DNA of 64,000 bases, taken from the NCBI RefSeq assembly GCF_000208745.1, contig NC_030856.1:11804576-11868575 (forward strand). Reading direction: 5' to 3'. This document shows, one piece after another, positions 37,901 to 50,300 of this stretch. Within the stretch, counting starts at the first letter, position 1. Every line of letters begins with the position of its first letter. Both the position numbers and the translations under genes were made by a program. A model generated the notes under the pieces. That model was not told where the DNA came from and searched no databases. It worked only from the letters and a program-made list of their open reading frames with translations. Origin of the DNA: Theobroma cacao. Lineage: Eukaryota > Streptophyta > Magnoliopsida > Malvales > Malvaceae.

Positions 37901-39190
37901 CTTTAGTTGTGGTGCACATCGAGGTGGTTGTAAGGGTTGCTATTGCACGTGCATTTGTTTCAGTTGGTTTGGAGAAATTCTCCATACTTGGAAGAGTATT
38001 CAGGATCCAAAGGAGCACAAGGTGGGACTTTTTGTTGTGGATTTTATTCAATGCAGGCTTCATCATTGAACTTTTCTCGAGAGTATATTTAAAAAGAGAA
38101 AATGCAAGGATGATGTTTTCTTTGCTAGAGCTGGATTGCTGCATGTTATCCAACGCAAGTTGCTCTTGAAAATTAACTTCCCTCTGTTTTTAGGGCCATA
38201 TAGGACCGTGCATTTGCTGGTAAACCCACTTTCCCTTCCTTTCTTGATCTAACTTGTCATTTCTTCAGTCATTATTACAACCAAAACATTTCCGTTCAAG
38301 ATATATGCTATCACCAAACAGTCGCCAAGCTGGAGACAGCGAAACATTTCACAACTTCGAATAAGATTATTTCAGCTACTACCCAGATCCGGTACACACT
38401 CACTTCGGATGCATTCGAACAATGAAGAAAATCCCTTTTAACAACTGGATCCTAATAAAAGTAATACATTTCATGGATCTGATGATGTTTTCATTGATAC
38501 CATCATCCCAAAAACCTAGAGAAAGTGCACCTGAAGAAAGCAGCCTAAAGCAGCTTAGAGGAGGGCAATGAGCAAGGTAAACATTTATACAGTGCAGTTA
38601 TACTGCGTGAAATAGATGTGGAATTTGAATTGAGCTCAAGCATATGCTTAATTGACAGAAAATTTAATGAGAACAATGGAGAGTTGAAAATCTCCCCTTA
38701 AGAGTGCATGACTTGACTGAATCATTTTTTGGAAACCTCATGGCCTGAGAACAATGCTACTATTCAAATGATGCTTACATTTGTTGACTATATTTTTCTC
38801 ATCAAATCTGTTGAGGATGTGGATTTTCTTTCTCAGAGAAAGAATTATCTTCAACTAGCTTGTTAGCCATGAAGCAGTAGTTACTTTGTTCAATCAGCTT
38901 TGCCAACATATTAAAGTGGAGAAAAACAATTACTCTAGTTTCTTTGAGAAGCTCAATGCATACATGCAGTCTGCTATTACAGTTGGCTATCAGCCTTGAA
39001 ACACCACTATTTCTCTACTCTATGGAAAGCTGTTAGCACAAATAATACAGCTACCCTCCTTGTCCGCCATTACAGTTGGCTATCAGCCTTGAAACACCAC
39101 TATTTCTCTACTCTATGGAAAGCTGTTAGCACAATTGGTACAGCTACCCTCCTTGTGCGTACTTTTGATACAAACGATTTTTAACATCAT
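37900..39190 (+). pseudogene. DUF247 (UPF0481) family pseudogene
   Basis: Pieces of a plant DUF247 protein occur in order in changing frames. LLWILFNAGFIIELFSR and LLHVIQRKLLLKINFPLFL correspond to the family's 'DAAFIIE' and 'RDLLLLENQLPFFVL' blocks. TFVDYIFLIKSVEDVDFL matches the 'DVDLL' region, and HEAVVTLFNQLCQHIKVEKN, YSSFFEKLNAY and KHHYFSTLWKAVST correspond to the region leading to the C-terminal membrane helix. Many frameshifts and stops, plus a 93-bp tandem duplication of the end, rule out function. DUF247 proteins are plant-specific, usually membrane-anchored at the C-terminus, and abundant in tandem clusters; here only one decayed copy is seen. Confidence 0.75.
38974..39159 (+). repeat. 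93-bp tandem duplication in the DUF247 pseudogene
   Basis: Two adjacent copies (38974-39066 and 39067-39159) differ at only a few bases. The period is exactly 31 codons and the second copy stays in the same frame, repeating HHYFSTLWKAVST. Confidence 0.9.
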
Positions 39191-39950
39191 TTTGCATTGA
39201 AGATGCTTGCTCTTGTTAGAGTGAGGTCAGTTGCTGGAGCTCAAGCCTATGGTAGGAGTTGTCCTTCTATGAGATTTGTCAAAGGTAGATTCAGGGGGAA
39301 GTGATTGCGTTGCTAAAAGGTTTTCTAGTTTCTTCCAGTAAGGCTTGTGCTCAATTTTTAAGACTTCCAAGAATATTTTGAAGTAATCCAGCTGGTTTAT
39401 TCAAGGCTTGGTGTGGATAGAAAAGGTAATGATGTTGAGTAAATTTCACATTCATTTGTGAAATGACATTTTTTCATGCAGTACTTTGAAGTCATCTTTT
39501 TTCTACATAAAATTTTATGTTTTATTTTGTTACAAGGAGTTAATGGTGTTAAATTTTCAATTAATTTTTTTAAGAAGACAATAGAACCTCTTCTTTCATA
39601 AATTTTTTTGTTTGTTTAATTAAAGAAAAAAAATTGAGCATTTTTGAATTTCTTTTATGACTTTGGTCTCACTTTCTCACTCTTGTCCAACAAATCAATT
39701 GAATATTTAAAAAAATAAACCAAAATACTGACTTTATTACTACGCTGTGTATTACTAGAACAATAGACTATGGCTTGTGCGTTGCACACGGGCCTCTTTC
39801 TACTTTATTTTTTCTTTCTCTTTCTACCCTTCTTTTTTTTTTCTCTCTTTATTCTGATGCCTTTCACATGGTTAGAAGAGAAAATCTTTTCGAAGTTTCC
39901 TTTTAAGTATGTTATAGATTTTTGCTAATACGTAAGACTTCGCTATTTTT
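39190..39950. other. Intergenic
   Basis: No gene was seen. The phrase 'tgtgcgttgcacacgggcc' near 39776 is a wording I have seen in plant dispersed repeats, but the element's ends are not evident. Confidence 0.35.
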
Positions 39951-39955
39951 CGACT

Positions 39956-40741
39956 TTACAAAAAAAAACTCACTCGATTAAAAGGTGAATGGTATATTGA
40001 TGCCATTTTTTTTATACGAGTGATCTGTTGGTAATGTCGTGCACCTCTTACAAAATCAGGATGATTTACCGTGTCTAACAAGCCTACACCCTGATTCCCT
40101 ATATGCGTCACTAATGGTCGATTATCAGCCAAGGATGCACTTTTCAAAGAGTTAACCTAGCTTCCCATTTTAGCGCCTTTAAGACTTGAGAGCTATACCT
40201 AAAAAGCAAAACAGGTCTCGTGTTTCAATCTAGACTCTTCGACGGGGAAATGAGGTGGGTTTGGAGCATATTTTGCAAGCATGTTCTCAGGGACAATGGT
40301 TGGTTTGTTCTCCATTCCATGGCTGCCATTCAGCATGGTCTCCTTTATAACTTTTCCTTCAGGCAGGTTGCTGAATTCTGGCAGATCAGAGGATTTCTGC
40401 TGCAGCTTATAACTTTCACAGAAATAAGGAAGGCTTGCAACGCGGTGATTAATGAACTGAACTCAATCGCGTAGATTCCATTCTTATGTGGAACCAAGTT
40501 GAAGATAGGCTTGGTCTGTTGTGCTTCACCTTGCAATAAGTACAAAATCAATTGAGTGTTTTCTACACGAAGGAAATATAGTTAGATTCAAAATTATCTT
40601 TCTTGAGCCTCCTGAAACTGTAGATGGAACAACACTTGTTTTGAAAAGCTTGGTAATAAATTCATTATTGGTAGAAGAAAAAAACAAAAGGCACCCTCCC
40701 TTTTCTAAACCCGTGGGAATGAGGTAAAAAATTATCCTCAA
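39956..40741 (-). pseudogene. Decayed coding-like segment of unknown family, minus strand
   Basis: Minus-strand frames carry protein-like stretches. Near 40510-40390 there is GEAQQTKPIFNLVPHKNG, then IYAIEFSSLITALQAFL. In a shifted frame to about 40215 come LPEFSNLPEGKVIKE and NKPTIVPENMLAKYAPNPP. Further on, SLADNRPLVTHIGNQGVG and ARHYQQITRI occur (40140-40020). Breaks between frames suggest a gene remnant or retrocopy. I cannot name the family. Confidence 0.35.
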
Positions 40742-40749
40742 AAATTATA

Positions 40750-41740
40750 TTCAATAATAGTGATAGTGCATCCATGACGATGATATCTGCCTCGTTTGGT
40801 TGTGTGATCGGTCGAAATTTCCCAACTTGTAAGCTTTGGGAACAGAGGATTATCCGAAAAAAGGTTTTTATTTTTTTAATAAAAAATTAAATGAAAACTT
40901 AATACTGTTAACCCTTTTGGGAATAGAAGTAAAACATGAGAGCTTATGTGAGAAAAAGATAACTTTAGGATACTATGTGAGAAAATGTCATATCACAAGA
41001 GTTTATGTGGAGTTCAATCATAATTTAATGGTTAGAAAAATGCTCTTTTTCGTTATTTGCACCTTAAAATCTGGGTATGAGATCAACCTTTTTGCTCAAT
41101 ATCGCAACTACAACACAAGGACATGAAAGGAATCAAACATTTAATTTCACCAATGAAGTCAATAAAACATTGAAAGTTCAGTAGGAGAAAGTAGAGAGAT
41201 TGGTGTATCAAAAAGAGAGACAATTGGGAAAATGCCTCAGTTATATATAGTTTCTAGGTTGACATATAAAATGAGTGTTGAAGTTACCTCAACGCTTGCT
41301 GTTACTAGAATACTATTCTGGCAACAAGTTAGGTCAGTGTATAAAATGACTTCTTAACAGTTGCCCTCTTTCTCGTTGTATATTCCTTGCTGCCAACCAC
41401 TTTTCAATGCAATAAAAATGAAGTAAATATAAATTTAATAAGTTTTAAAATACTAAAACTAGTAAATCAAACTTCCAAAAAACAAAAAGAACTAGTAAAA
41501 CAAAAACCTTCTTTTCATGCATATTCTGATTACAATCTTCGAAAAGATCATCATCATTCAAATAATCGGAGATTGCATGTGCTTTCAATTTTTTTTTTTG
41601 TAGTTCACTTGGTCTTAATTAAAATGTTAAGTCATAGAAAAAAATTTCAAAATTTGACAAAAAGGAAAAAAGCAAGAAAACTCTTGTTTTGAGCTTCTTA
41701 GCCTTCTCTATTGGTCTTTAAAAACCTATTTTTCTTGCTG
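40750..41740. other. AT-rich intergenic
   Basis: No supported gene or element end was seen. The longer open frames (40836-41126 and 41387-41692) have AT-driven composition rich in Lys, Asn and Phe and no recognisable motif. Confidence 0.4.
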
Positions 41741-41968
41741 CAGTCACTAGGGCTCCCATCGCTATTATCATCGAAATAATCATTGACATAGCTATGTGTC
41801 GGAACTTCAATACTCACCCTCATGCGTAGATTATACGGGCTTATTACATGGTATGAGTCACAAAGGGACCAACGGATGGGATAACGTCTGCTCTAATACC
41901 ATATTGAATTTTTAGAACAAGCATCCAACATAAAGCCAATTGATAATAGATGGAGGGGCCTTGTGATA

Positions 41969-44900
41969 TGTAACACCCCTGATTTTTTACATGGCCTATA
42001 TGTGATGTTGGTCAAGTGACTTGAGGAGTTATTTAAGTTTTGATGAATATGATTGTATCTAGAGATAAATGACTATGAATGTGGGGGTAAATTAAGATCT
42101 TTAATGAAATTGGGTAGATGTTTGGCACTTTGACATCTAAGTATGATTAAGGTAAATATCGATGAAAATGATGAATTAATCCTATAGATTAAGGATTTGA
42201 TTTAATTTGATGCATGCTTGAGGATATATGTATGAGGATTTTTAATTATATAAATTATTTGAGGCATAAGATTAACAAGGAATGAATTTTTGGGTGTTAA
42301 GTTGGATTTTTGGAAGTTAGAAAAGACTTAAAACTGCCTACATGGTAAAATGTATCAACACATCCCCCTATGTATCGATACATTCTTGACAGGAAGAATA
42401 ATATGAGGTGTTCTGAAGGAATTCTATCGATATATTTAAACATGTATCGATACATTTGAAGCAGAGAACACCCGAGCCCATTCTGCCAGAAATATATTGA
42501 TAGATTGCCTCAATGTATAGATACATTTACTCAAAATTAAGGCAGATGTATTGATATATTGCCAAATGTATCGACACATCAAAGAAAAAAAAGGGAAAAA
42601 CAAAAAAGGGTTTAGGGCCATTTTTGCCCCATTCTCTCTCAGCTCTTTTGCTCCCTCGCTCTCTTTAGAAACTTGAACCCTAAGGCCCTAAACAGATTGT
42701 TGAAGTGATTTGAGGCTATTTAAAGCTTGGGAAGCGATCTGGAGGTAAGATTTTGCATTTTTATCAATTAATTTTCAATTTAATCTGTTAATAACCTCGG
42801 ATCTAAAAATTTTCATATTTGGTCAAACTCTCCCCCTTTGAGTTTATTGAAGATTTGGAGCTTAGATTTGTGCAACCTAGCTTTTAAGGTAAGGATTTAG
42901 CTTATTTGTTGGAAGAATGAGCATATATATTAAATTTGGTTATTTTTGAAAACTTGGGATATTTTCAAAAGTTAAGAAATAATTATGATTTTGATGTTTT
43001 GATGTGTCTAAAGGGAGAATGGAGGCTATTGATGCATTTGTGAGCTGGAGGACAACTAGAGGCTAAAGGTTGAGCTTGATTGTACTGTGCCTTCGATTGT
43101 ACTGTGCCTTCGATTGTCAAGGTGAGTGGGATTTAATTAAATGCATGTGATGCATCTTGCATAATGTGTGCGCTGCCGTGGTACGTAAATGTTGTGTGTA
43201 TGCCTAGATGAGAATACCTAGGCTAATGAAATTCATATATATGTGTGTGTGTGTGTGTGTGTGAATATGTATGTTTGCCTAGAGGTATGCGCCTAGGCTA
43301 GAGAGAATATGATTGTGTGCCTAGATGAGGATGCCTAGGCTAATTAGTTATTTGGAATAGGAAATTTGTGTTAGTGTGATTTGTGGTGAGCCACATGATG
43401 ACATTGTGTTGGAACCAATGGTATGTAGGACCTAGAGCAAGAGGCCTACACATGGTGGGATATGAATAGTGTATTAAGGACTATGCCAAATTGTGTTGAA
43501 TGGACTGCCTAATTAGGTATATGGGCATAATACGTATTTGGGTTAAGGGGCACAACGATCGAGGTGGTGTTAAGTATGTGAGGCCGAAGAGCCATGATTG
43601 CTTATGGATATGATCTATGCATGAATGCCCACATATTTATGGTTGATTTAAGGATGCATAAGGTTGCTAAGCCATGATTGATATGATTAAATATGATGAA
43701 TACCCATGTGTGGTTAAGGGCATGAGAGCTTATAGCTTTATTATATTTCATTTGAAAATGTCTTAGAGATTTGAAGACACCTAGAATTATACCGAGCTTA
43801 GAAATGACTGAAGCTTGTTGAATTTGAATATGATTTGATGTAGACATATGGAATGTTACAGGCACGATGGCCTGATTTGTGGATTTGTGTTCCATCCGAG
43901 GGATAAATTTCGGACGTTGATTGGACTTGAAGTGGAATGGAGTCCCACGCCCTGTGACTATGTGTGTGCCTGCAAGGATGGTAGTAAGCAAGGATGGTGG
44001 CACTAATCCTGCCTGTAGTGCTTTGATGCCAGCTGTTGAGATTACTCTGGGTGATGCCGATGTCGGGGGATTACTCCGATCGATGATATGATTCTTTGCT
44101 TGTTGCTTTGGCACATGCGTGATCTATTCTCCATCCGTTGCTTCGACACGTGCGTGATCTATTTCTTCTCCCAGAGGCTTTGCCCTACGCATGATTTGTT
44201 TCTCTACTGGTTGGCCATTGTGCATGATTTGATGATGTCTAGGGCAGGATCACTCATTTGATTTCATTTGACTATAATAACATGCATCCGGGATGGCATG
44301 ATATGATTTGAAATATGAATATGTGGTGACCATTGTGAATGATATTAGATGAAAAGCTTGAGATAAGTGGTTTTTATGTAAATGAGACTTGAGGTTGGGC
44401 TCGACAACTAAGGTATGCTTATGAAGCCTAGTTTGATAATAACGGCTTTAAGGGTAAGCCTTAAATTGATTTGATTTGATGTGAGAGCACGGAACTTGTG
44501 AATTGTGGATATGATACACCGTTGAGATGTGATCAGGCAAGACTTGATATGATGAGTTGTGCATGTAGGATATTAGGACGATCCTCACACCTTTGAATTA
44601 GAGATGTTTGAATATGAAAGTTTTATAGCTAGATAGGCTTATATATATTTTATATGTAAAATATTATGCTATGATAGCATCCTTTCATTTAGTATTAGAT
44701 GCCTCAGCCCTCTGTTGTACCATGTGTAGATAAGAGAAGTTATGGGGCTACGTGGCAAGTGTTGTCGATTTGATGGACATGTAATTGGCATTCGGTAGTT
44801 CTCCCTCCCAACATGTCATTCCACTGAGTTTGTGTGGGTCTTTCGCCTTCAAGTCTGGTTAGATGGACAATATGTCAAACACGATGTGCCATTTGAATTC

Positions 44901-45106
44901 TATAAGGATTGTTATGTACGAACCTAATTTGATGGCCAATGTATGGCCTTTAAACATTTGTATGGACTGTGAGCCTAGGAAAATGTATTATTTGAATTTG
45001 TTATGAATATTTGATTATAAATCCCATGGCATTTGTGTTATATGATTTTGGGCTTGCCTATTGGGCTCGTGCGTCAGTCACGGACCCCTGCACTTGAGTC
45101 ACGACA
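41969..45106 (+). mobile_element. Solo gypsy LTR, 3.1 kb
   Basis: It starts TGTAACACCCC and ends GAGTCACGACA, flanked by the perfect duplication TGATA (41964-41968 and 45107-45111). It contains a palindrome array (42351-42583), a pyrimidine-rich presumptive transcription start region (42625-42670), a 17-bp tandem duplication (43077-43110), a (TG)n run (43230-43262), three GCCTAG...CCTAGGCTA repeats (43200-43345) and CATCCGAGGGATAAATTTCGG-type sequence shared with the opposite-strand LTR at 59545-61968. No internal region follows. Confidence 0.85.
42351..42583. repeat. Array of paired ATGTATCGATACAT-type palindromes
   Basis: Eight 14-mers of the form ATGTATCGATACAT occur as four pairs with spacers of about 6-9 bases. 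The first pair is ATGTATCAACACAT/ATGTATCGATACAT and the last ATGTATTGATATAT/ATGTATCGACACAT. Two copies are perfect palindromes; the others carry one to four changes. Confidence 0.85.
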
Positions 45107-45239
45107 TGATATCACCATTGATGTGGATGAATGAGCATGTAATTTTGCTATAATTTTGTAAATAATCCCCACATTACTAATGGGCTTATAGTTGTTTAGT
45201 GACGTTGCACAGTTGCATTTCGAGATTAATGTGATAAAA

Positions 45240-46010
45240 GAGGCATTAACACATCTATCTTAAATGCATGATTGATAAAAGTCTTCCAGGTATTTAATTA
45301 GCTCGCCTCTAATATTTCCTCATTGTTTCTTAAAAAAAATTTGAGATTGAATGCATATGGATCTAGAGTCTTATTTTCATCACAATTCCTAATTGTTTCT
45401 CACACCTATTGTTTTGAGAATGACCTATTCAATCAAGCAACCAACTAAATGTTCACAATTCATAGTTTTTGTTTGTAAAATGCTTAAAAAAGGATTAAAA
45501 ACAACTTTTTTTAAACCATCAAATGTCATAGTCACCTTGTCTTGGAAAACAATTTTTCCATTATAATTCGCCGTCCTCCTTACCGACACTATTTGATGAA
45601 AAAACTTAGTGTTTTAATCCCCTTATAAGAACCATTTAACTCTAGTTTTCTAGTCCCGTTCTCTCTCTTTAATCTTGTACAACTTCCATTACTCTACTTT
45701 TTTTATTTATTTTTATAACCGTTCTTTTTTCCTCATCAACTGTCCTTTTAATTTGTATCTCAATTGTCATGCTCTGAATTTCCTCTTCCAACCTAGAGAT
45801 GTCCTTTTGCGTGTTACCAAAAACTCTTTTTTGCCATTGTCTAATTGTCTTTTTGGCATTGACACATCTATCCAAAATGCACGATTCATAGAAATCTTCG
45901 AAGTATTTCATCACCTTGTCTTTAATCTCCCCCCTTTTTCTAAAAAAATTGAGATTGAATCCATCTGGACTTGGAGTATTATTTTTCTTTTTCTTATCAT
46001 TTTTCATTTA
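45240..46010 (-). pseudogene. LINE (L1-like) reverse transcriptase remnant, rearranged
   Basis: The minus strand encodes PDGFNLNFFRKRGEIKDKVM and YFEDFYESCILD, then RQWQKRVFGNTQKDISRLEE, then SRV...STKFFHQIVSVRR. In plant LINEs the 'VFGN..K.I..LEEE' and 'FFH' blocks normally precede PDGFNLNFF. A second, more decayed PDGFNLNFF-type copy does follow at 45380-45250. So the first copy is an out-of-place duplicate of about 120 bp. Confidence 0.7.
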
Positions 46011-46149
46011 TCTTTCTCTCTCTTCCCGTTCTTGTGTGAAAGTATAACCTTTCATTTAAGTGAAATTTCTTTAAGTTACAATTGTTGGTATGACCTTTAT
46101 TAAAAATTGTGTTGTTGGATGAGTTTCCTAACTATTTTGTAATAAATTT

Positions 46150-47334
46150 CTTCCTAATATTCTATTATAATGGTGTAAGATTGATGGTTGAAAGAATGGG
46201 AGGAAAAGGAAACCAAAAGAATGTATTTTTGCAAGTAAAGGCATGAAGGGTCGATCCCTATGGAGGAAAGGTTGATCCCTACATAGCTAGACATTTAGAA
46301 TAGGATCTGGAATTGAAAAGATCAACCCTCAAGCCTTAAAGTTCGATCCCTACAAGACAAAACACTTAGAATAGCTTTCGGTACCAAAAAGATCAACCCC
46401 TCAACTTTATAGGGTCGATCCCTGCTAGGCAGAACATTGAATTATCGTTTAGAAATCAAAAGGATCGACCACTGAGATTAAAGGGTTAACCCCTATAGCC
46501 ATGTGAAGTAGACCTAGGAATCAATCCTTAGGGTTTGGCAGCAAAAAATAAAAGCCCTAGCTTGAGTTCTTTTCTCATTTTTTATTTCTCTCAACCTCTT
46601 TTCATTCCCTTTCACTCTCTAAACCCTTCTATAGACCCTATTTAGCAATGATTAAGCTTTCAACTCGAATGTAAGGTAAGTTTAACCATTTTTAAGCTTT
46701 AAATATGAGGGTTTAGTCTAATATTCCTTTTTTTTTACAAATTTCAGCAAAAAACCTTCTCTTGAGCTAAGGATTTTTGGGGGCTTTGCCTTCCAAAGAA
46801 GTTACTGAGGTAAGGATGTTTATAGTTGAACAATATATGCTTTAAGTTTGAAGTTTTAAGTTCATCGGAATTAAATCAAAGATTTGAGTTTATTCGACTA
46901 GTTTCGAATAAATAAGTTTGATAGAAAATTAGGAAACTTATGATTGATTTATTATATTAGGATTTGTTGAGCTCGAGGATCGTAGAACGAGCAAGGTTTG
47001 ATGAAGCGAGGCTTAGAAAACATGCTTTTGTCAAGGTGAGTGGATACACCTCTTCAAAGTATTTTTGTATAGTAAAGCTAAGCATGATTTATCGACTTGG
47101 TTGTCTTGCATGATTTTGAATGCTAAATTGACAGTGATAAATTAAACAAAAAATGTTTATATTCAAATGATTTCAAAGAGTTTTAGAATCTATATATCTA
47201 TGTAAATATCTCTATTATGTATTAATTTTCAACAAAAGGGGACGAGCCCTGTCAAACGATTTATTTCAAAATTGATTCCATGATGAAGTGAATGAATATG
47301 CCACGGCATGTGTATGAATAATTGGTAAGGTGGG
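46150..47334 (+). mobile_element. Upstream part of a gypsy LTR (copy A), with GGTCGATCC-type array
   Basis: Paired motifs GGGTCGATCCCT, GGTTGATCCCT and AGATCAACCCT occur at about 46237-46500 in four pairs, 10-16 bases apart. A pyrimidine-rich stretch follows (46565-46640), as in the other LTRs. The LTR start is not identified. It runs into the segment repeated as copy B. Confidence 0.6.
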
Positions 47335-50300
47335 CATTTGCATTCCCACCCCTAAAGATTTAGATGATCATGTGTATTTTTATGTGTATGAATTGTTGTT
47401 AGATGAAAGCCCTATAATTGTTATGAGTGAATTCCAAACCTTCAAGCAATGTTATACATGAGATATGAGTGTGGTGAAAATACCATTAGCTCTTGCCATT
47501 AGTGAGGTTGATAATGCCACTAGTTGTATTGCCTTGAGTGGGGTGGAAATACCACCACCACATAGCCATAAGTTGGGGTGGATGTACCAATCTCCCAATA
47601 GCATTGATTGGGGTAGAAATACCACCACGATGAGCCTTGAGTTAAGGTAGATGTGCCAATCTCCCATGTGTAGTCATTGAAATAGCTCGTTTCATAGTTA
47701 CGTAAGAATTATGATATTGTGAAATGTAAATGAGTTGATGATGTTGTCCTCGTATGAAAAAATGATATGTTTGAATGTTCAAATTATGTGTTCATGCATT
47801 AAATGGTTGTGTAAAGAACTAGCGAGTATGAAGGCGAGAAGGAAACATATAGACTTATGTGTGATTGATAGTTACCCATCGTTTGGGTTTGTACGCAAGA
47901 ATGGTACCTTTAACCAAGGTGAAGATGCTAGTACTAAGATATGGAACCTCTTGTTTTCTCCTTGTAAATGGTTTTCTATTTGAAATTACAAACTTGTGTA
48001 TCCAACTGTTTACTAACTTGGGTTTAAACTGTATTCATTGGAAATGATTTGGAATGTCGATATTTGAGGATTTGGAATGAACTATAATGATGTTTATGAA
48101 ATTCATATTGTTTTTGCAAAATATTGATTATTGCAAAAAATCTTGCCTTTAGCTTGTCCCCTTCCCATGTTCACTCAATGAGTCTTTGTGACTCACACAT
48201 TAGTTTCCCATTCTTTTCCAAATTAGTGTTTAGCTATCTAGCAATCCGTGTCACAAAGATGTGATTCGTTCCTTCTTGGCAGGTGTTCTAGCAGTCGTTT
48301 GTAAGCTAAAGGGTCGAGTCATGTATCGGTGACCAGTCAGTCTTTACATTATTGTTTATAAACTCTTGAACATGGTTTGACTGTGAAGCCATTGGATGAC
48401 ATTACAGTTGTATGGATTTATACAAATGTGATAAATGAGTAAGCACTACGACGTGCATTTGAATGTTGGTATGATATATATATTATACAAATGTTATGTT
48501 ATGACCCAGTACTCTCCTCGAGCTTGTGACAACCGCTGCGATGTCCCGATAGACATTCATTACCCTGAATGTCAATCGAAACCTCACAAGGCTTAATATC
48601 AGTTTTCGCACCTCCCCTGTGAGTAATAATTACTAAATATCATATTTTAAAAGATTATAAGCTATTTCCAAATCAAAACAGTAATAAAAAAATATTTTCT
48701 GTCTCATAAGGGCATTTTGGTCATTTTTTTAAAAAATTTTGAAACCTGCTGAAAATATAATATATAGGGAAAAATACACATTTCATTACTAAAAACAAGT
48801 TTCTATGTCTAAAACATTCATTTAGGGTGAAATTATAGCTAATAGAATAAAATAAAAATATTAAATGAAATATTCTATTTTTTTATAAAACAATATTTAT
48901 AGAACTATGCATAAATAATTTTTGCAGCATAAAAGCAAAATAAATCCATACATACAGTAACAAAGATAACCAGAGTATGTAATTTAATTTACAATGACGT
49001 GTGGACCCCCCGAATGACCAAAGGTAACAAAGGTTGTGGACCTACAATTTCTAAGGAGGCGAGTCCAATAATAACCCTTGACGTAATCAACTATTTATGG
49101 ATTGTCCTGATCCTGGAATGAATGGAAAGGAGGGTGGTGAGTTTATATAAACTCAGTGAGTAAACAAATATCATCTAAAATATCTAAAGTAGAGTAAATG
49201 GAGACAACTTAAAATAGTTCATCGTACTATGATTCATAACGTTTCAAACTCATTTCAACTAAATAAAATAATTTCATTTTACTCAAATAATCAACATGAC
49301 TTATGAATTTCTTAAAAATTTGGCTCGTGCCAAAACTCATTCTTGGGGATACCTTGGCCGGGGTATCCAACTAAGTCAGCCAAGGTTGTTAAAGAAAAGT
49401 TCATATACGCATAAAACACATTTTTACATTTAAAAGCATAATCGTTCTTTGGCGTTGGCTGAGTTCACCCTCACACGGTGGTTTAGCGTGTAGTGAACTC
49501 TAAAGTTGTACCTCAGGAGATACCCTCCGTGCCTCTCATATCGAGGTAAAATATAACCGGGTTTACCGTGCCTTTCTCTAATAAGCTAGTCCATGGAAAC
49601 CCGCCACTGCAGTGACTAATCAATATCCTACCAAATCAGTAAAAGTTTCGACAGCATGACATGACAATTATATTACTACCCAGCCTGTTAAGGCAAAACA
49701 AACAGTTCATACAATTTCAACACAATTTCCAATTCAGCCATTCATGCCAATATCACCATAAGCCATTCAATTCAAACCATAAATTTACAACACAATCAAA
49801 TAGTCTCCAATTACTCAATTTCTAAAATCATCATTCAATTTCAAAATGATTTATAAAACTCATTTCATTTAATCACATTTTACTTATAAAACATAAGGAT
49901 TTACCATTTAAACTCATTTTTCTATAAAATCACAAAAACGAATAAAAACTATTTTAGATAATTAAGATGATAATAAGGTTACTCACAATATCGAGAGCCG
50001 AAGTACTCCTAGTCCCGATCTTCGGGTACAATCTCCTTACCCTTATCGGAAGTTTCACCACCTAAACATAATGCACAACAAGCAATTTACTATATTTGTA
50101 CTAAACCGTTATAAAACTAATTTAGGCTCTATATGAATGCATGAAATGGGATGCGAAATGTTCGGATTATTATCTAAATATGGTGTTCTACGTAGCTTCA
50201 ATTATGTATCGAAATAAAATGGTATTGGCCTAATTCGATCTATACACCGGTTAATTGGCCAATACATCCAATTCAACTCCAATTAACTTGATTCCACTTC

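Larger units (their letters stand above)
41740..45200 (-). mobile_element. TRIM-like or small LTR element remnant, minus strand, split by a solo LTR
   Basis: GCTCTAATACCA at 41890-41901 is, on the minus strand, TGGTATTAGAGC, a near match to the tRNA-Met primer site, preceded by LTR-end-like sequence (AATTCAATA). The LTR would extend rightwards from 41902 ('gcatccaacataaagccaa'), is broken by the solo LTR at 41969-45106, and continues ('tcaccattgatgtggatg') from 45107. Its outer end is not fixed. Confidence 0.5.

Noticed and set aside
43602..44114. 170-codon minus-strand open frame
   Set aside because: Lies inside the 3.1-kb solo LTR, has no recognisable motif, and the related LTR on the other strand does not keep it open.
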